64,000 nt of DNA from Paenibacillus oceani (GCF_014705615.1 NZ_JACXJA010000014.1:124001-188000), one strand, 5' to 3'. Positions 35,883-45,942 are shown, counted from the first letter of the stretch. Translations and numbers: made by a program. Notes: generated by a model from the sequence alone, not told the origin.

Positions 35883-38800
35883 ATGTTTTTGAAACGTTTG
35901 GAGCTGGCCGGGTTCAAGTCGTTCGCCGACAAGACGGAGCTGGAGTTCGTCCAGGGCATTACTGCCGTAGTAGGGCCAAACGGCAGCGGCAAGAGCAATA
36001 TATCCGACTCGATTCGCTGGGTGCTCGGGGAACAAAGCGCGCGCTCGCTTCGGGGCGGCAAGATGGAAGATATCATTTTCGCCGGAAGCGACGCCCGCAA
36101 GGCGGTTAACTACGGCGAAGTTTCGCTGACGCTCGATAACTCCGACGAATCGCTTTCGCTCGGCTTTAACGAAGTCACCGTGACGCGGCGCATCCACCGC
36201 AGCGGGGACAGCGAATATTTTATCAATAAGCAGGCGTGCCGGCTGAAAGATATAACCGAGCTGTTCATGGATACGGGAATCGGCAAAGAAGCGTATTCGA
36301 TTATCGGACAAGGTCGGATTGAAGAAATTTTAAGCACGAAGTCGGAAGACCGGCGGGGTATTTTCGAAGAAGCTTCCGGTATCGTCAAATATAAATCCCG
36401 TAAAAAAGAAGCGGAGAAAAAGCTGGCCGACACAGAGCAAAACTTACTGCGCATCCACGATCTCGTATCCGAGCTGGAAGATCAGATCGAGCCTCTGCGC
36501 GATCAGTCGGAGAAGGCGATCCGCTATAAGCAGTTGAAAGAGCGGCTGAAAACGAGCGAAATCTCAATGTATGTCCATCAGATCGAACAGATTCACCAGT
36601 TCTGGTCGGAAGCCAGCAAGAAGCAAAATGTGCTGCGCAAAGAAGAACTGGAACTGTCCACGATCGTCAGCAAGCATGACGCGCTGCTGGAGAAGGAACG
36701 GATGGAAGCGCGACGGCTGGAGGAGGAGATCGACCGGCTGCACGAGACGGTGCTGCGCCTGAGCGAGGAATTCGAGAAATGCGAAGGACAGGGGGAAGTA
36801 TATAAGGAACGCGACAAAAACTTGCGCAGCAACCGCAGTCAGCTGGAGCAGACGATCGAGGCGCAGGAGAAGCGGATCGGCGACAAGAGGACGGAGGCTG
36901 CCGCGTACCGGGACAAATATACGGCGCTTCAACTGGAAGTAGACGAGCTGAGATCCAAGCTGACGGAGGAAGAAGAGCGGCTGCTTGGCGTCGCCGGCGG
37001 GGTTAGCAGCGCTGAGGAAGAAGACCTCAAGGGGGAGCTGCTGGAGGCGCTCGGACGGACTGCCCAAGCGCGTAACGAAATCCGCTATGCGGAGCAAAAT
37101 CTGGAATCGCTCGCTCGGCGGATCGACCGGCTGGAGGAGGAACATGCCAAATGGTCCGGTCAGCATGAGCAGATCGTCCGCAAGCGCGGGGAACTGCAGG
37201 AGGCGGCCGGGAAGCTGGCCCGGGAGCTGCAGGCGGGCCGCGACCGGTTCGTCGAGCTCGGGCAGGAGCTTAAGGCGAAGCAGGAACTGCTCGGCGAGGC
37301 GCAAGAGACGGTCCGCAGATGGGAGCAGAAGCTGGAGGCGCAAGTTTCCCGGCGGGACACGATGCGCGAGATGCAGAACGATTACGACGGCTTCGCCCAT
37401 GGGGTCAAAGAGGTGCTCAAGGCGAAAAGCCGCTCGGACGGGCTCAGAGGGATACATGGCGCGGTAGCGGAGCTCGTGCACGTGCCGGCCGAAGTGGAGA
37501 CCGCAATCGAGACGGCGCTGGGCGGCGCCCTGCAAAATATCGTCGTCGAAAACGAGGCGTCCGGACGGGAAGCGATCGCCTTTCTAAAGCGCAGACAATC
37601 GGGCCGGGCTACGTTTCTGCCGCTGGACGTCATACGCGGAAGATCGATTCCGGAGCATGAGAAGTCGAATGTGACCGGGATGGACGGTTTTGTCGGGATT
37701 GCTGTGCAATTGGTGCGTTTTGACGCCAAATACGACAATATTATGTCCAGCCTGCTCGGCAACGTCATCGTGGCGGAGAAGCTGGAGGAAGCGAACCGGA
37801 TTGCAGCCCGCTGCCAATACCGGTACCGGGTCGTCACGCTGGAAGGCGACGTCGTTAATCCGGGCGGCTCGATGACGGGCGGAAGCCTGCAGAAGAAGTC
37901 GTCCAGCCTGCTTGGTCGTCAGCGCCAGATTGAGGAGATGGACAAGGAAATCCGCACCGCCGAAGGGCAGCTGGCCGAGCTTCGCAAAAAGCTCGAGCAG
38001 CTGCGGCGCGAGCTGTCGGAAGGAAACCGGACGCTGGACGAGCTTCGCCAGCTCGGGGAGCGGCAGCGGCTCGAGGAGCAGCAGCTTCGCGCTCAGCTGA
38101 GCCAGCTGGACAGCGAAGGGAAAAATGCGGCCGAGCATACGGTGCTGTACTCGCAAGACCATGCGGCGCTAACGGCTGAGCGCAGTGAGTACGAGCAGAA
38201 GAAGCAGGCGGCGACGCTGTCGCTGGAGGCGCTGCGGCAGGAAGAGGCGGATTTGCAGCAGGCGATTCGCGATGCCGAGCTGAAGCGGAAGGCGAAGGAG
38301 TCGGCGAAGGAAGAGCTGCAGGTGCAGCTCACCTCGCTGAAGGTGAAAACCGCTTCCGTCAGCCAGGAGAAGCAGTCGCTCGAAGATCAGCTGCGCCGGT
38401 TCGAGGACGACTTGACGGCGACGCAGCGCGAATGGAGCGGGAGCAAAAAGCTGCTGCAGCAAATCATTCAGGATTTGGACGCCAACGATGCCGAGACGGT
38501 CAAGCAGATCGAGCAGCTCAATCATTTGCGGCTTAAAAAGCAGGAAGCGGCCGAGCAGATGGATTACAAGCGGGCGGAGCGGGCGAAATGGGTGCAAAAG
38601 CTGGAGGAAGGCGAAAGCTTGACGAAGGAACAGCGCACCCAGCTGAAGCAGGTGGAGGAACAGCTTCGCCAGACGGAAGTGCGTGTGGCCCGCCTCGACG
38701 TCGAGCTTGATAACCTGCTCAAAAAACTGGCCGAAGAATACGAGCTGAGCTATGAGCTGGCCAAGGAGCGGTATCCGGTACCGGAAGACGTCGCTGCGGC

Positions 38801-39455
38801 ACAAAGCGAAGTGAAGGATCTGAAACGGCAAATTTCCGCGCTGGGCGACGTCAATTTAGGCGCGATCGACGAATACCAGCGGGTCAATGAGCGCTTTCAG
38901 TTTCTCTCCGCCCAGAAAGACGATCTGGTGGAAGCGAAAACGGCGCTGTATCTTGTCATTCGCGAGATGGACGAAGAGATGTCCAAACGGTTTAAGACGA
39001 CGTTCGACGCGATCCGCTCGCAGTTCGTCGGCGTATTCGTCAAGCTGTTCGGCGGCGGCCGCGCCGATCTGATCTTGTCTGAGCCGGAACGGATGCTTGA
39101 TACGGGCATCGAAATCGTCGCTCAGCCTCCCGGCAAAAAGCTGCAAAACTTGCAGTTGCTAAGCGGCGGAGAACGCGCTCTGACGGCGATGGCGCTGCTG
39201 TTTGCGATCCTGCACGTGAAGCCGGTGCCGTTTTGCGTGCTGGACGAGGTAGAGGCGGCGCTCGACGAAGCGAACGTCAGCCGGTTTGCCGAATATTTGC
39301 GTGAATTTGCCGGACAAACCCAATTTATCGTCGTTACTCACCGCAAAGGCACGATGGAGACGGCGGATGTGCTGTACGGCGTCACGATGGAAGAGGGGGG
39401 CGTATCGAAGCTTGTATCGGTGCGGCTCGACGACGAAGACGTAATGACCGCTTAG
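35883..39455 (+). CDS. smc: Chromosome partition protein Smc
   Basis: ATPase of the Smc-ScpAB condensin complex, which folds and segregates the chromosome. 1190 residues, normal length. Walker A GPNGSGKSN starts at residue 31, the ABC signature LLSGGERALTAMAL near residue 1093 and Walker B PFCVLDEVEAALDEANVSRF close the head. Two coiled coils of about 330 residues flank the hinge (about 510-670), which contains the conserved glycines in NPGGSMTGGS. GAGGTGAAG precedes the ATG. ftsY follows after 44 bp, as in B. subtilis. Confidence 0.97.
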   Translation: MFLKRLELAGFKSFADKTELEFVQGITAVVGPNGSGKSNISDSIRWVLGEQSARSLRGGKMEDIIFAGSDARKAVNYGEVSLTLDNSDESLSLGFNEVTVTRRIHRSGDSEYFINKQACRLKDITELFMDTGIGKEAYSIIGQGRIEEILSTKSEDRRGIFEEASGIVKYKSRKKEAEKKLADTEQNLLRIHDLVSELEDQIEPLRDQSEKAIRYKQLKERLKTSEISMYVHQIEQIHQFWSEASKKQNVLRKEELELSTIVSKHDALLEKERMEARRLEEEIDRLHETVLRLSEEFEKCEGQGEVYKERDKNLRSNRSQLEQTIEAQEKRIGDKRTEAAAYRDKYTALQLEVDELRSKLTEEEERLLGVAGGVSSAEEEDLKGELLEALGRTAQARNEIRYAEQNLESLARRIDRLEEEHAKWSGQHEQIVRKRGELQEAAGKLARELQAGRDRFVELGQELKAKQELLGEAQETVRRWEQKLEAQVSRRDTMREMQNDYDGFAHGVKEVLKAKSRSDGLRGIHGAVAELVHVPAEVETAIETALGGALQNIVVENEASGREAIAFLKRRQSGRATFLPLDVIRGRSIPEHEKSNVTGMDGFVGIAVQLVRFDAKYDNIMSSLLGNVIVAEKLEEANRIAARCQYRYRVVTLEGDVVNPGGSMTGGSLQKKSSSLLGRQRQIEEMDKEIRTAEGQLAELRKKLEQLRRELSEGNRTLDELRQLGERQRLEEQQLRAQLSQLDSEGKNAAEHTVLYSQDHAALTAERSEYEQKKQAATLSLEALRQEEADLQQAIRDAELKRKAKESAKEELQVQLTSLKVKTASVSQEKQSLEDQLRRFEDDLTATQREWSGSKKLLQQIIQDLDANDAETVKQIEQLNHLRLKKQEAAEQMDYKRAERAKWVQKLEEGESLTKEQRTQLKQVEEQLRQTEVRVARLDVELDNLLKKLAEEYELSYELAKERYPVPEDVAAAQSEVKDLKRQISALGDVNLGAIDEYQRVNERFQFLSAQKDDLVEAKTALYLVIREMDEEMSKRFKTTFDAIRSQFVGVFVKLFGGGRADLILSEPERMLDTGIEIVAQPPGKKLQNLQLLSGGERALTAMALLFAILHVKPVPFCVLDEVEAALDEANVSRFAEYLREFAGQTQFIVVTHRKGTMETADVLYGVTMEEGGVSKLVSVRLDDEDVMTA

Positions 39456-39499
39456 GGCGGAGCAGTTGGACGATATTGATAAGGGACGGTTGGGAAACG

Positions 39500-40492
39500 A
39501 TGAGTTTTTTTAAGAAGCTGCGCGACAGCATCGCCTCGAAGGCGGAGACGGTTACGAACAAGTTCAAGGAAGGGCTGAGCAAAACCCGCTCCGCTTTCGT
39601 CGAAAAGGTGGAGGAACTCGTTCTCCGGCGGAAAAAAATCGACGAGGAGTTTTACGAGGAGCTTGAGGAAATCTTGATCTCGGCCGACGTCGGCGTCAAC
39701 ACGGTAATGGAGCTGATCGAGGAGCTTCGTGCCGAAGTGCGCAAGCGTAAGCTGGAAAATCCGGCGGATTTGCAGCCGGTATTGTCGGAGAAGCTCGTCG
39801 GTATGATGCAGGGGGCCGAAGACAGCAGCTTGAACATGGCGGCAAGCGGAATGACCGTTATTTTGTTCGTAGGCGTCAATGGCGTCGGCAAAACGACGAC
39901 GATCGGCAAACTGGCCCACCGCTTCAAGTCGGAAGGGAAAAAAGTGCTGCTTGCGGCTGGAGACACGTTCCGGGCGGCGGCGATCGACCAGTTGGAAGTA
40001 TGGGGCCAGCGTGCCGGCGTCGATGTCATCAAGCATTCAGAAGGCTCCGATCCGGCAGCGGTAATGTTCGACGCGATCCAGGCGGCGAAGACGCGGGGCG
40101 TCGACGTCTTGCTATGCGACACGGCGGGCCGTCTGCAGAACAAATCGAACCTGATGGACGAGCTGAACAAAATATACCGGGTGATCCGCCGGGAAATCCC
40201 GGACGCGCCGCACGAGACTTTACTCGTCATCGATGCGACGACAGGACAAAATGCGTTGTCGCAAGCGAAAATGTTCGGCGAGAAAACGGGCGTCACCGGT
40301 CTCGTGCTCTCCAAGCTGGACGGAACGGCCAAGGGCGGGATCGTCATCGCGATCCGTCACGAGCTGAACATTCCGGTCAAGCTGGTCGGGCTCGGCGAGA
40401 AGATCGATGATCTGGAGCAATTCGATTCCGAGCAGTTCGTTCACGCGTTATTTGCCGGTTTAATCCAGAAAGAAACGGCTAACGAGGCGTAG
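39500..40492 (+). CDS. ftsY: Signal recognition particle receptor FtsY
   Basis: SRP receptor GTPase that docks Ffh-ribosome complexes at the membrane. 330 residues: a short charged A domain, the N domain (about 30-110) and the G domain with G1 GVNGVGKTTTIGKLA from residue 125, DTFRAAAIDQLEVW, DTAGRLQNKSNLMDEL, and the SKLDGTAKGG motif. The ATG at 39500 follows TTGGGA; an earlier TTG would add eight residues. Its partner ffh lies 4 kb downstream, separated by inserted genes. Confidence 0.96.
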   Translation: MSFFKKLRDSIASKAETVTNKFKEGLSKTRSAFVEKVEELVLRRKKIDEEFYEELEEILISADVGVNTVMELIEELRAEVRKRKLENPADLQPVLSEKLVGMMQGAEDSSLNMAASGMTVILFVGVNGVGKTTTIGKLAHRFKSEGKKVLLAAGDTFRAAAIDQLEVWGQRAGVDVIKHSEGSDPAAVMFDAIQAAKTRGVDVLLCDTAGRLQNKSNLMDELNKIYRVIRREIPDAPHETLLVIDATTGQNALSQAKMFGEKTGVTGLVLSKLDGTAKGGIVIAIRHELNIPVKLVGLGEKIDDLEQFDSEQFVHALFAGLIQKETANEA

Positions 40493-40523
40493 TCGATTTA
40501 ACAACGAAACAGGTATTGCTCCT

Positions 40524-40584
40524 TAAGGTCCCTTGCCTGGACGGGAAAAGACGGTCGTCTTATCCTTCCGGCAGGGCCTTTTGT
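40524..40584 (+). terminator. Long hairpin after ftsY, probable terminator
   Basis: AAGGTCCCTTGCC pairs with GGCAGGGCCTT across a structured loop, followed by a short T-rich stretch (TTTTGTCGTTTT). Confidence 0.6.
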
Positions 40585-40721
40585 CGTTTTCGGCAGCACC
40601 TCGGCGGATAGTCACGACAAAGGACAAAACCGTTGTAACGGATCTATCCATTGACTGCAGCGGCAGTTAAGGGGAAGATAAACGGTATACGCACACTTTT
40701 CACAGCTAAGGGGATGTAAGC

Positions 40722-41072
40722 ATGGAAACGAAATCAACAACGCCTGCAAACTACGAACAATTTGCGCAGCTCGACATCCGGGTCGGGACGGTCGTCTCGG
40801 CCGAGCCTTTTCCCGAAGCCCGCAAACCGGCGATCAAGCTGACGATTGACTTCGGACCGCTCGGCATAAAGCGGACTAGCGCGCAAATTACTACCAGATA
40901 CGAGCCGCAAACGCTGGTAGGAAGGCAAGTGACGGCAATTGTGAACTTCCCGCCCAAGCGGATCGCCGGCTTCGTATCGGAAGTGCTTGTTCTTGGCGGC
41001 GTACCCGGCGAGGGGGATGTCGTCCTGCTCCGCCCGGACGAGCCTGTCGCTAACGGCACTCCGGTCGCGTAA
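40722..41072 (+). CDS. csaA: CsaA-type tRNA-binding/secretion chaperone protein
   Basis: 116 residues forming a single EMAP/tRNA-binding OB fold. Conserved parts: [37 protein letters not shown], and the end [17 protein letters not shown]. CsaA has been described in B. subtilis as an export-related chaperone, while its structure suggests tRNA binding; the real role is unsettled. Its place between SRP genes fits an export role but csaA is not normally here. AAGGGGATG precedes the ATG. Confidence 0.9.
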   Translation: METKSTTPANYEQFAQLDIRVGTVVSAEPFPEARKPAIKLTIDFGPLGIKRTSAQITTRYEPQTLVGRQVTAIVNFPPKRIAGFVSEVLVLGGVPGEGDVVLLRPDEPVANGTPVA

Positions 41073-41222
41073 CCTGGAACCAACACCAACGCTTCGTGGG
41101 GCGAAAGTGCTGTAACCGGAGGCATAAGAAGCGAGAGACGCCGGTATGTTGACGTTCAGACATCATTTCCGAAAAGACGTCTGACCGGCGTATTGCCGCG
41201 CCGCAGACTCGTTTTTATAATG

Positions 41223-41256
41223 AAACCCAAAGGAGCTTAATCCTTTGGGTTTTGTT
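41223..41256. terminator. Bidirectional terminator between csaA and the AraC regulator
   Basis: AAACCCAAAGGA, CTTAA-type loop, TCCTTTGGGTTT form a perfect 12-bp stem with T/A runs on both sides. It overlaps the last codons (NPKD) of the leftward regulator. Confidence 0.8.
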
Positions 41257-42151
41257 GTTTGCGATAGGCGGTTGGAGTCATGCCGACATGCAGTCTAAAC
41301 GCGGCATGGAAGTTTCCCGGCGACTGATAGCCGACCGCAGCCGCGATATCATGGACAGGCCGGTCCGTGTTTGTGAGCAGCTCCATGGCAATTTTCATCC
41401 GGGTCTCCAGCAGCTTTCGGCGAAAGGACGTGCGGTACAGCTCATTTAAGATGCGGTGCAACTGACGGGTGCTCACATTCAGCCGGCGCGCTAGCTCTTC
41501 CTCCTTGACCGCCTCGTTATAGTGCGCGGCGAAGTAAGCATCGATCAGCCCGGTCCGGTTATCATCCGGGTTCAAAGGTACAGCCTGTCTGTACTCCTCG
41601 GCAGGAGCATGCGGAGCGGTGCGGATCAGATCGATCAGCAGCTGGGCGAGCAAACTTATCGTTTTCGCTCTGTAGCCGACCGGCTTCTCCAGCAGCTCCC
41701 GTTTTATAGCGGTCATAAGCGATTGCAGGGTTCCGGACGAATCCGTCTGTTTGTAGAAGGTCATCCCGTTCAGCACCTGCAGGAACGTTTCCGCTTCCGG
41801 ATTGCGGGCTTGGCTATTGCGATCAGCAGCTGCTCTATAGTGGAAGCGCAAACATATTTTGCGCACCTGATCGTGCTTGTTGGACAACTGGGAGTGATAC
41901 GTTCCGGGCGGAATGACGCAGTACGTACCTTCCGGCAGCTCGTGCTGCTGGTCTTCGATGAGCATGACGCACCTGCCCAACTGGACGAGATGGATCTCGA
42001 AGTCGGCATGATTATGGCTTAACTGCTGGTCCCAGTCGTAGTCGTCCGGGCGAAAAAAGCCGATGTCCAGACCGACCTCGAAGAGCACGGTTCCGGCTTC
42101 CACAGTAATTTTGACGGGCTCGCACGGCTCATGACGGCTTGGCTCCTGCAC
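41237..42151 (-). CDS. AraC-family regulator with cupin sensor domain
   Basis: About 304 residues. The N-terminal half is an AraC-type cupin (LSHNHADFEIHLVQLGRC, ELPEGTYCVIPPGTYHSQ) for a small ligand. The C-terminal 100 residues contain two helix-turn-helix units, EEELARRLNVSTRQLHRILN and VHDIAAAVGYQSPGNFHAAF. A GTG at 42151 is preferred because GGAG lies 9 bp upstream; a TTG at 42160 would abut the site. It is divergent from the glycosidase-like gene at 42287, 135 bp away, and probably controls it. Confidence 0.88.
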   Translation of the reverse strand: MQEPSRHEPCEPVKITVEAGTVLFEVGLDIGFFRPDDYDWDQQLSHNHADFEIHLVQLGRCVMLIEDQQHELPEGTYCVIPPGTYHSQLSNKHDQVRKICLRFHYRAAADRNSQARNPEAETFLQVLNGMTFYKQTDSSGTLQSLMTAIKRELLEKPVGYRAKTISLLAQLLIDLIRTAPHAPAEEYRQAVPLNPDDNRTGLIDAYFAAHYNEAVKEEELARRLNVSTRQLHRILNELYRTSFRRKLLETRMKIAMELLTNTDRPVHDIAAAVGYQSPGNFHAAFRLHVGMTPTAYRKQQNPKD

Positions 42152-42286
42152 CTGATTCAACTCCAGCTCGGTTTATGGGGGGGCTTGAAGTTCGTTGACT
42201 TTATCATAACGGACGGAGCATGGGGCGTAAATATCCGTTTTCCGCGGCGACAGCCTTATGAAATGATCAGAAGGGGAGAGGTATAC

Positions 42287-44047
42287 ATGATTCGTTCGAT
42301 CGTGCAACGAAACGATAACTTGGTGGAACTTAAGCTGGGCGGCGTAGAAGGACTGATCTCGTGCGAGATGCGGATCAGTGTGGACGGTTTAAACTGGAAA
42401 GCGGCCAGCCTATACCCCGGCTTGGATACGGAAACGGTACTGAACGGAAACGGGTACTTATGGAGCCAGGCTGTATCCAAGGGGATCGTCCGGTTAAGCG
42501 GCCAAGCCGAGCCGAGGTTTTACTGGAACAGTTATTTGAACCTGGGCACATACTGCGGCGCGGTGTCCGTCCGACTGATCGTCGTCGCGATAGACGGTAT
42601 TCACGAATATTCCGAATCCGTCGAATTGTCGGACCGGGGAGTCGTATACTGCAGAGATTGGGTGTATCCGGCTGAAGGAACGGACGTTTCGGCTGCAGAC
42701 GGGGGCGAGGGGCGGTCGTTCGGCGTGCTGCGCAACGAGTTTTCACCGTATGCGACGATGACTTTACCCGCTTCCGGAGAGTACGATATTTATTTCGGCC
42801 TGCCGGCAGGAGGCTTGAGACAGCTGGTACGGGTTGATGCCGAGCCGTTTTCCCGAATCGTCACCTCGGGCAACAGTATGGACTTATTGGAAAGCAGCTT
42901 TAACGGCAAAGCGAATAAAGAAATTTACTGGAAACGGCATAAGCTGGACGGAAGCGTTCTTGAATTGGCCAAACTGAAAGAGACGCTCGTGGAGCATCAT
43001 CAGGCGGGGAAGATCGGGTATGTAAAGCTTGTTCCCGCAGCCGAATCCCGGAATGCGGACGTTTCTTCGGTCAGGAAGCCTGTTCCGGAGCTTATCCTGT
43101 ATTACGAACCTTATAGCTATTCCCTCCATGGATTCCATGACGGCGCGACGATGAACGGGGTAATGCTGGAGGAGTTTCTGCGCTTAAAGCCCCGGGAGAT
43201 CACTTGTCAAACGGTCCGGATCGGGATGAAGTCGCTGCACCACAGCCACTTTTTGCAAAGGCTGGACACTCCCGCGCGAACGGATGAAAATACGATTATC
43301 GACGATCCGGTCAAGCTGGCGAACAACTGCGATATTTTGTCGGAAACCGTTGTTTATGCAAAGGGCAGAGGAGTACGGCTGACCGCCAACGTCGGAATGA
43401 ACCGGCCTTACCTGTGGCTTCCCGCCGTATCGGAACGATTTTCCCAAAGCAATCCGGGACTGCTGTCCGGGGGGGAGTTCGATTACGGCAAAGAAGAAGT
43501 GCGCGAGTACGCGCTGCGCATCCTGTTCGAGCTGGTCGACAATTACGATATAGACGGTTTATTCCTGGACTATATGAGGAGCTTCGGCAATCAGACCGCG
43601 GAATCGATCGTGTACATATTGCGGCAAACGAAAGAGCGATTGAACCGCAAGTCGGCGGATACGGGCCGGCCGCTTGAGCTGAAGGTACGGATTCCGGCCG
43701 ATCAGGCTCATTATTTCAGGGCGATGCAAATCAGCGTGGAACACGGATACGTAGACGGGATCGTACCTTCCAACTCGGCAACCAGCGAGCCGTTCCCGCC
43801 GGTGGAGCATTTCGTAGCGATGTGCAAAGGGACGGCCGCCAAGGTGTACGGCTGCATCGACGGGTGGAAACGATCCGTAGCTTCCGACCCAAGGGCGGGC
43901 AGTTTGTGTATGGCTCACTCCCCTCAAGATCTATTGCGGTATATCGATCATTACACGAATCTTGGCGTGGACGGCATCTTCATTTACCAAGCTGATCAAT
44001 TTACGGCGAATCCGTTTCTGAATAAAGTGTTTGCCCCGGTCGAATGA
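42287..44047 (+). CDS. Glycoside hydrolase-like protein (putative GHL10/TIM barrel)
   Basis: 586 residues. The first 200 or so look like beta-sandwich domains (VSVRLIVVAIDGIHEYSE, ASGEYDIYFGLPAGG). The C-terminal 320 form a probable TIM barrel with VRLTANVGMNRPYLWLPAVS, YDIDGLFLDYMRSFGN and YTNLGVDGIFIYQADQF, resembling family-10-like glycosyl hydrolase proteins (COG1649). Acidic residues in GLFLDYMR may be catalytic. No signal peptide with the chosen ATG (GGGGAGAGG upstream). Divergent from an AraC regulator, so likely sugar-induced. Enzyme activity is inferred only. Confidence 0.6.
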   Translation: MIRSIVQRNDNLVELKLGGVEGLISCEMRISVDGLNWKAASLYPGLDTETVLNGNGYLWSQAVSKGIVRLSGQAEPRFYWNSYLNLGTYCGAVSVRLIVVAIDGIHEYSESVELSDRGVVYCRDWVYPAEGTDVSAADGGEGRSFGVLRNEFSPYATMTLPASGEYDIYFGLPAGGLRQLVRVDAEPFSRIVTSGNSMDLLESSFNGKANKEIYWKRHKLDGSVLELAKLKETLVEHHQAGKIGYVKLVPAAESRNADVSSVRKPVPELILYYEPYSYSLHGFHDGATMNGVMLEEFLRLKPREITCQTVRIGMKSLHHSHFLQRLDTPARTDENTIIDDPVKLANNCDILSETVVYAKGRGVRLTANVGMNRPYLWLPAVSERFSQSNPGLLSGGEFDYGKEEVREYALRILFELVDNYDIDGLFLDYMRSFGNQTAESIVYILRQTKERLNRKSADTGRPLELKVRIPADQAHYFRAMQISVEHGYVDGIVPSNSATSEPFPPVEHFVAMCKGTAAKVYGCIDGWKRSVASDPRAGSLCMAHSPQDLLRYIDHYTNLGVDGIFIYQADQFTANPFLNKVFAPVE

Positions 44048-44063
44048 CCGGGTTGTTTTTTTT
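44035..44063 (+). terminator. Terminator of the glycosidase-like gene
   Basis: CCCGGTC, GAAT, GACCGGG, then GTTG and eight T. The stem overlaps the stop codon. Confidence 0.85.
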
Positions 44064-44080
44064 CTGACAAGGTAAAATGC

Positions 44081-44109
44081 TTGACAACGCATCGCCTACC
44101 CGCTATGAT
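44081..44109 (+). promoter_or_regulatory. SigmaA promoter of ylxM-ffh
   Basis: TTGACA (44081-44086), 17-bp spacer, TATGAT (44104-44109), 50 bp before ylxM. Confidence 0.85.
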
Positions 44110-44158
44110 TAGTTTTGTCGCTGTAAAGGTGTTTTCCTTAACAGAGGGAGTGACGCAG

Positions 44159-44509
44159 GTGACAAGCGAAGAGGCGCTCAGCAAGACGAACCGGATCAAC
44201 ATGCTGTTTGACATATACGGCCCTTTGTTGACGGGCAAGCAGAGCACGTTTCTCGGTCTGTACTTTCACGACGATTATTCGCTCGGCGAAATAGCCGAGG
44301 AATATGAGATAAGCCGCCAAGCGGTATACGAACATATCAAGCGCGCAGAACAGGCGCTGGAGGATTACGAGGCGAAGCTGGGCCTCCTCCGCAAGCACGA
44401 GGAGCGCCGCCAGGTCGCAGAGCGGATCGAAGCGCTGTTCGCCGGCGAAACGTCCGCCCTACCGGGCGAATTGAAAGAGCTGGTGCGAAAGCTGTACAAT
44501 ATAGATTGA
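44159..44509 (+). CDS. ylxM: Putative SRP-associated DNA-binding protein YlxM
   Basis: 116 residues from a GTG start with AGAGGGAGTG upstream. A sigma-70 region 4-like helix-turn-helix is visible: [20 protein letters not shown] then [20 protein letters not shown]. The YlxM/p13 family is encoded just before ffh in Firmicutes; in streptococci it has been reported to bind the SRP. 50 bp separates it from ffh. The gene has its own strong promoter, making a new transcription unit after the inserted csaA-araC-glycosidase genes. Confidence 0.92.
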   Translation: MTSEEALSKTNRINMLFDIYGPLLTGKQSTFLGLYFHDDYSLGEIAEEYEISRQAVYEHIKRAEQALEDYEAKLGLLRKHEERRQVAERIEALFAGETSALPGELKELVRKLYNID

Positions 44510-44559
44510 ACGATGCAACACCGATTTTACAACTCCACGGATGAAGCGGGGGGATGACC

Positions 44560-45942
44560 ATGGCATTCGAAGGATTGACCGGCCGTTTGCAAAACGTGCT
44601 GACCAAGCTGCGGGGCAAAGGAAAACTGACCGAGGACGACGTGAACGAAGCGCTGCGCGAGGTGCGGCTTGCTCTGCTTGAAGCCGACGTCAACTTCAAA
44701 GTCGTCAAAGAGTTTATCGCCAAAGTGAAGGAGAAGGCGATCGGCCAGGAAGTGCTGAAGAGCTTTACTCCGGGCATGGTCGTCATCGATATCGTAAACA
44801 AAGAGTTGACCGAGCTTATGGGGGGCACCCAAAGCAAGCTGGCGAAGGCGAACAAGCCGCCGACAGTCATCTTGATGGTAGGCTTGCAGGGCGCGGGTAA
44901 GACGACGGCTTCAAGTAAGCTGGCCAAGCTGCTGCAGAAGCAGAACCATCGCCCGCTGCTTGCCGCTGCCGATATTTATCGTCCTGCGGCGATCAAGCAG
45001 CTTCAGGTGCTCGGCGAGCAGATCAAAGTGCCGGTGTTTACGCTCGGGGATCAGACAAGCCCGGTCGACATCGCCAAGGGCGCTTTGCAGCACGCGAAGG
45101 ATAACGGAAACGACTACCTGATCATCGATACAGCCGGACGGCTGCATATTGACGACCAACTGATGAACGAGCTGAAGATGATCGTCGAGTCGGTGCAGCC
45201 GGACGAGACGCTGCTGGTCGTCGACGCGATGACAGGTCAAGAAGCGGTTAATGTCGCCGAGAGCTTCCATGCCCAGCTGGAGCTGACCGGCGTCGTTCTG
45301 TCGAAGCTTGACGGGGATACGAGAGGCGGAGCCGCCTTGTCGGTCAAGGCCGTTACCGGACGCCCGATCAAGTTCGCTTCGCTCGGGGAGAAGATGGATT
45401 CGCTTGAGCCGTTCCATCCGGAGCGGATGGCGTCGCGGATTCTCGGCATGGGCGACATGCTGTCGCTGATCGAGAAGGCGCAGGCCAACATCGACGCGGA
45501 CAAAGCGGCCGAGATGGAACGCAAGATGCGCAACGCCGAGTTCACGTTCGAAGATTTTCTGGAACAGATGGAGCAGGTGAAGAAGCTCGGACCGCTTGAC
45601 CAACTGCTCGATATGCTGCCCGGAGCGAACAAGATGAAGGGCATGAAAGACATGAAGGTCGACGACAAGCAGATGGGACGCGTCGTCGCCATCGTCAAGT
45701 CGATGACTACCGAAGAGAAACGCAAGCCGGAGCTGCTGAACGCGAGCCGACGCAAGCGGATTGCGGCAGGCAGCGGCACCTCGATTCAGGACGTCAACCG
45801 TCTCATCAAGCAGTTCGACGATATGCGCAAAATGATGAAGCAGTTCTCGTCGATGATGGGACCCGGCGGTCCGAAAGGCATGAAAAACTTAAAAAACAAA
45901 CTTGGCAAAGGCGGCGGAGGCTTCAAGTTTCCGTTCGGCTAA
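44560..45942 (+). CDS. ffh: Signal recognition particle protein Ffh
   Basis: SRP54 GTPase that binds signal sequences and SRP RNA. 460 residues. N domain (MAFEGLTGRLQNVLTKLRG), G domain with G1 GLQGAGKTTASSKLAKLL from residue 108, DIYRPAAIKQLQVLGEQ, DTAGRLHIDDQLMNEL and LSKLDGDTRGGAA, and a methionine-rich M domain from about 300 (TRxSGxG-like RRKRIAAGSGTSIQDVNRLI). The ATG 44560 sits behind AAGCGGGGGG. Companion of ftsY. Confidence 0.97.
   Translation: MAFEGLTGRLQNVLTKLRGKGKLTEDDVNEALREVRLALLEADVNFKVVKEFIAKVKEKAIGQEVLKSFTPGMVVIDIVNKELTELMGGTQSKLAKANKPPTVILMVGLQGAGKTTASSKLAKLLQKQNHRPLLAAADIYRPAAIKQLQVLGEQIKVPVFTLGDQTSPVDIAKGALQHAKDNGNDYLIIDTAGRLHIDDQLMNELKMIVESVQPDETLLVVDAMTGQEAVNVAESFHAQLELTGVVLSKLDGDTRGGAALSVKAVTGRPIKFASLGEKMDSLEPFHPERMASRILGMGDMLSLIEKAQANIDADKAAEMERKMRNAEFTFEDFLEQMEQVKKLGPLDQLLDMLPGANKMKGMKDMKVDDKQMGRVVAIVKSMTTEEKRKPELLNASRRKRIAAGSGTSIQDVNRLIKQFDDMRKMMKQFSSMMGPGGPKGMKNLKNKLGKGGGGFKFPFG

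Noticed and set aside
36564-37535. 323-codon minus-strand frame opposite smc
   Set aside because: Leu/Arg/Gln-rich shadow of the Smc coiled coil.
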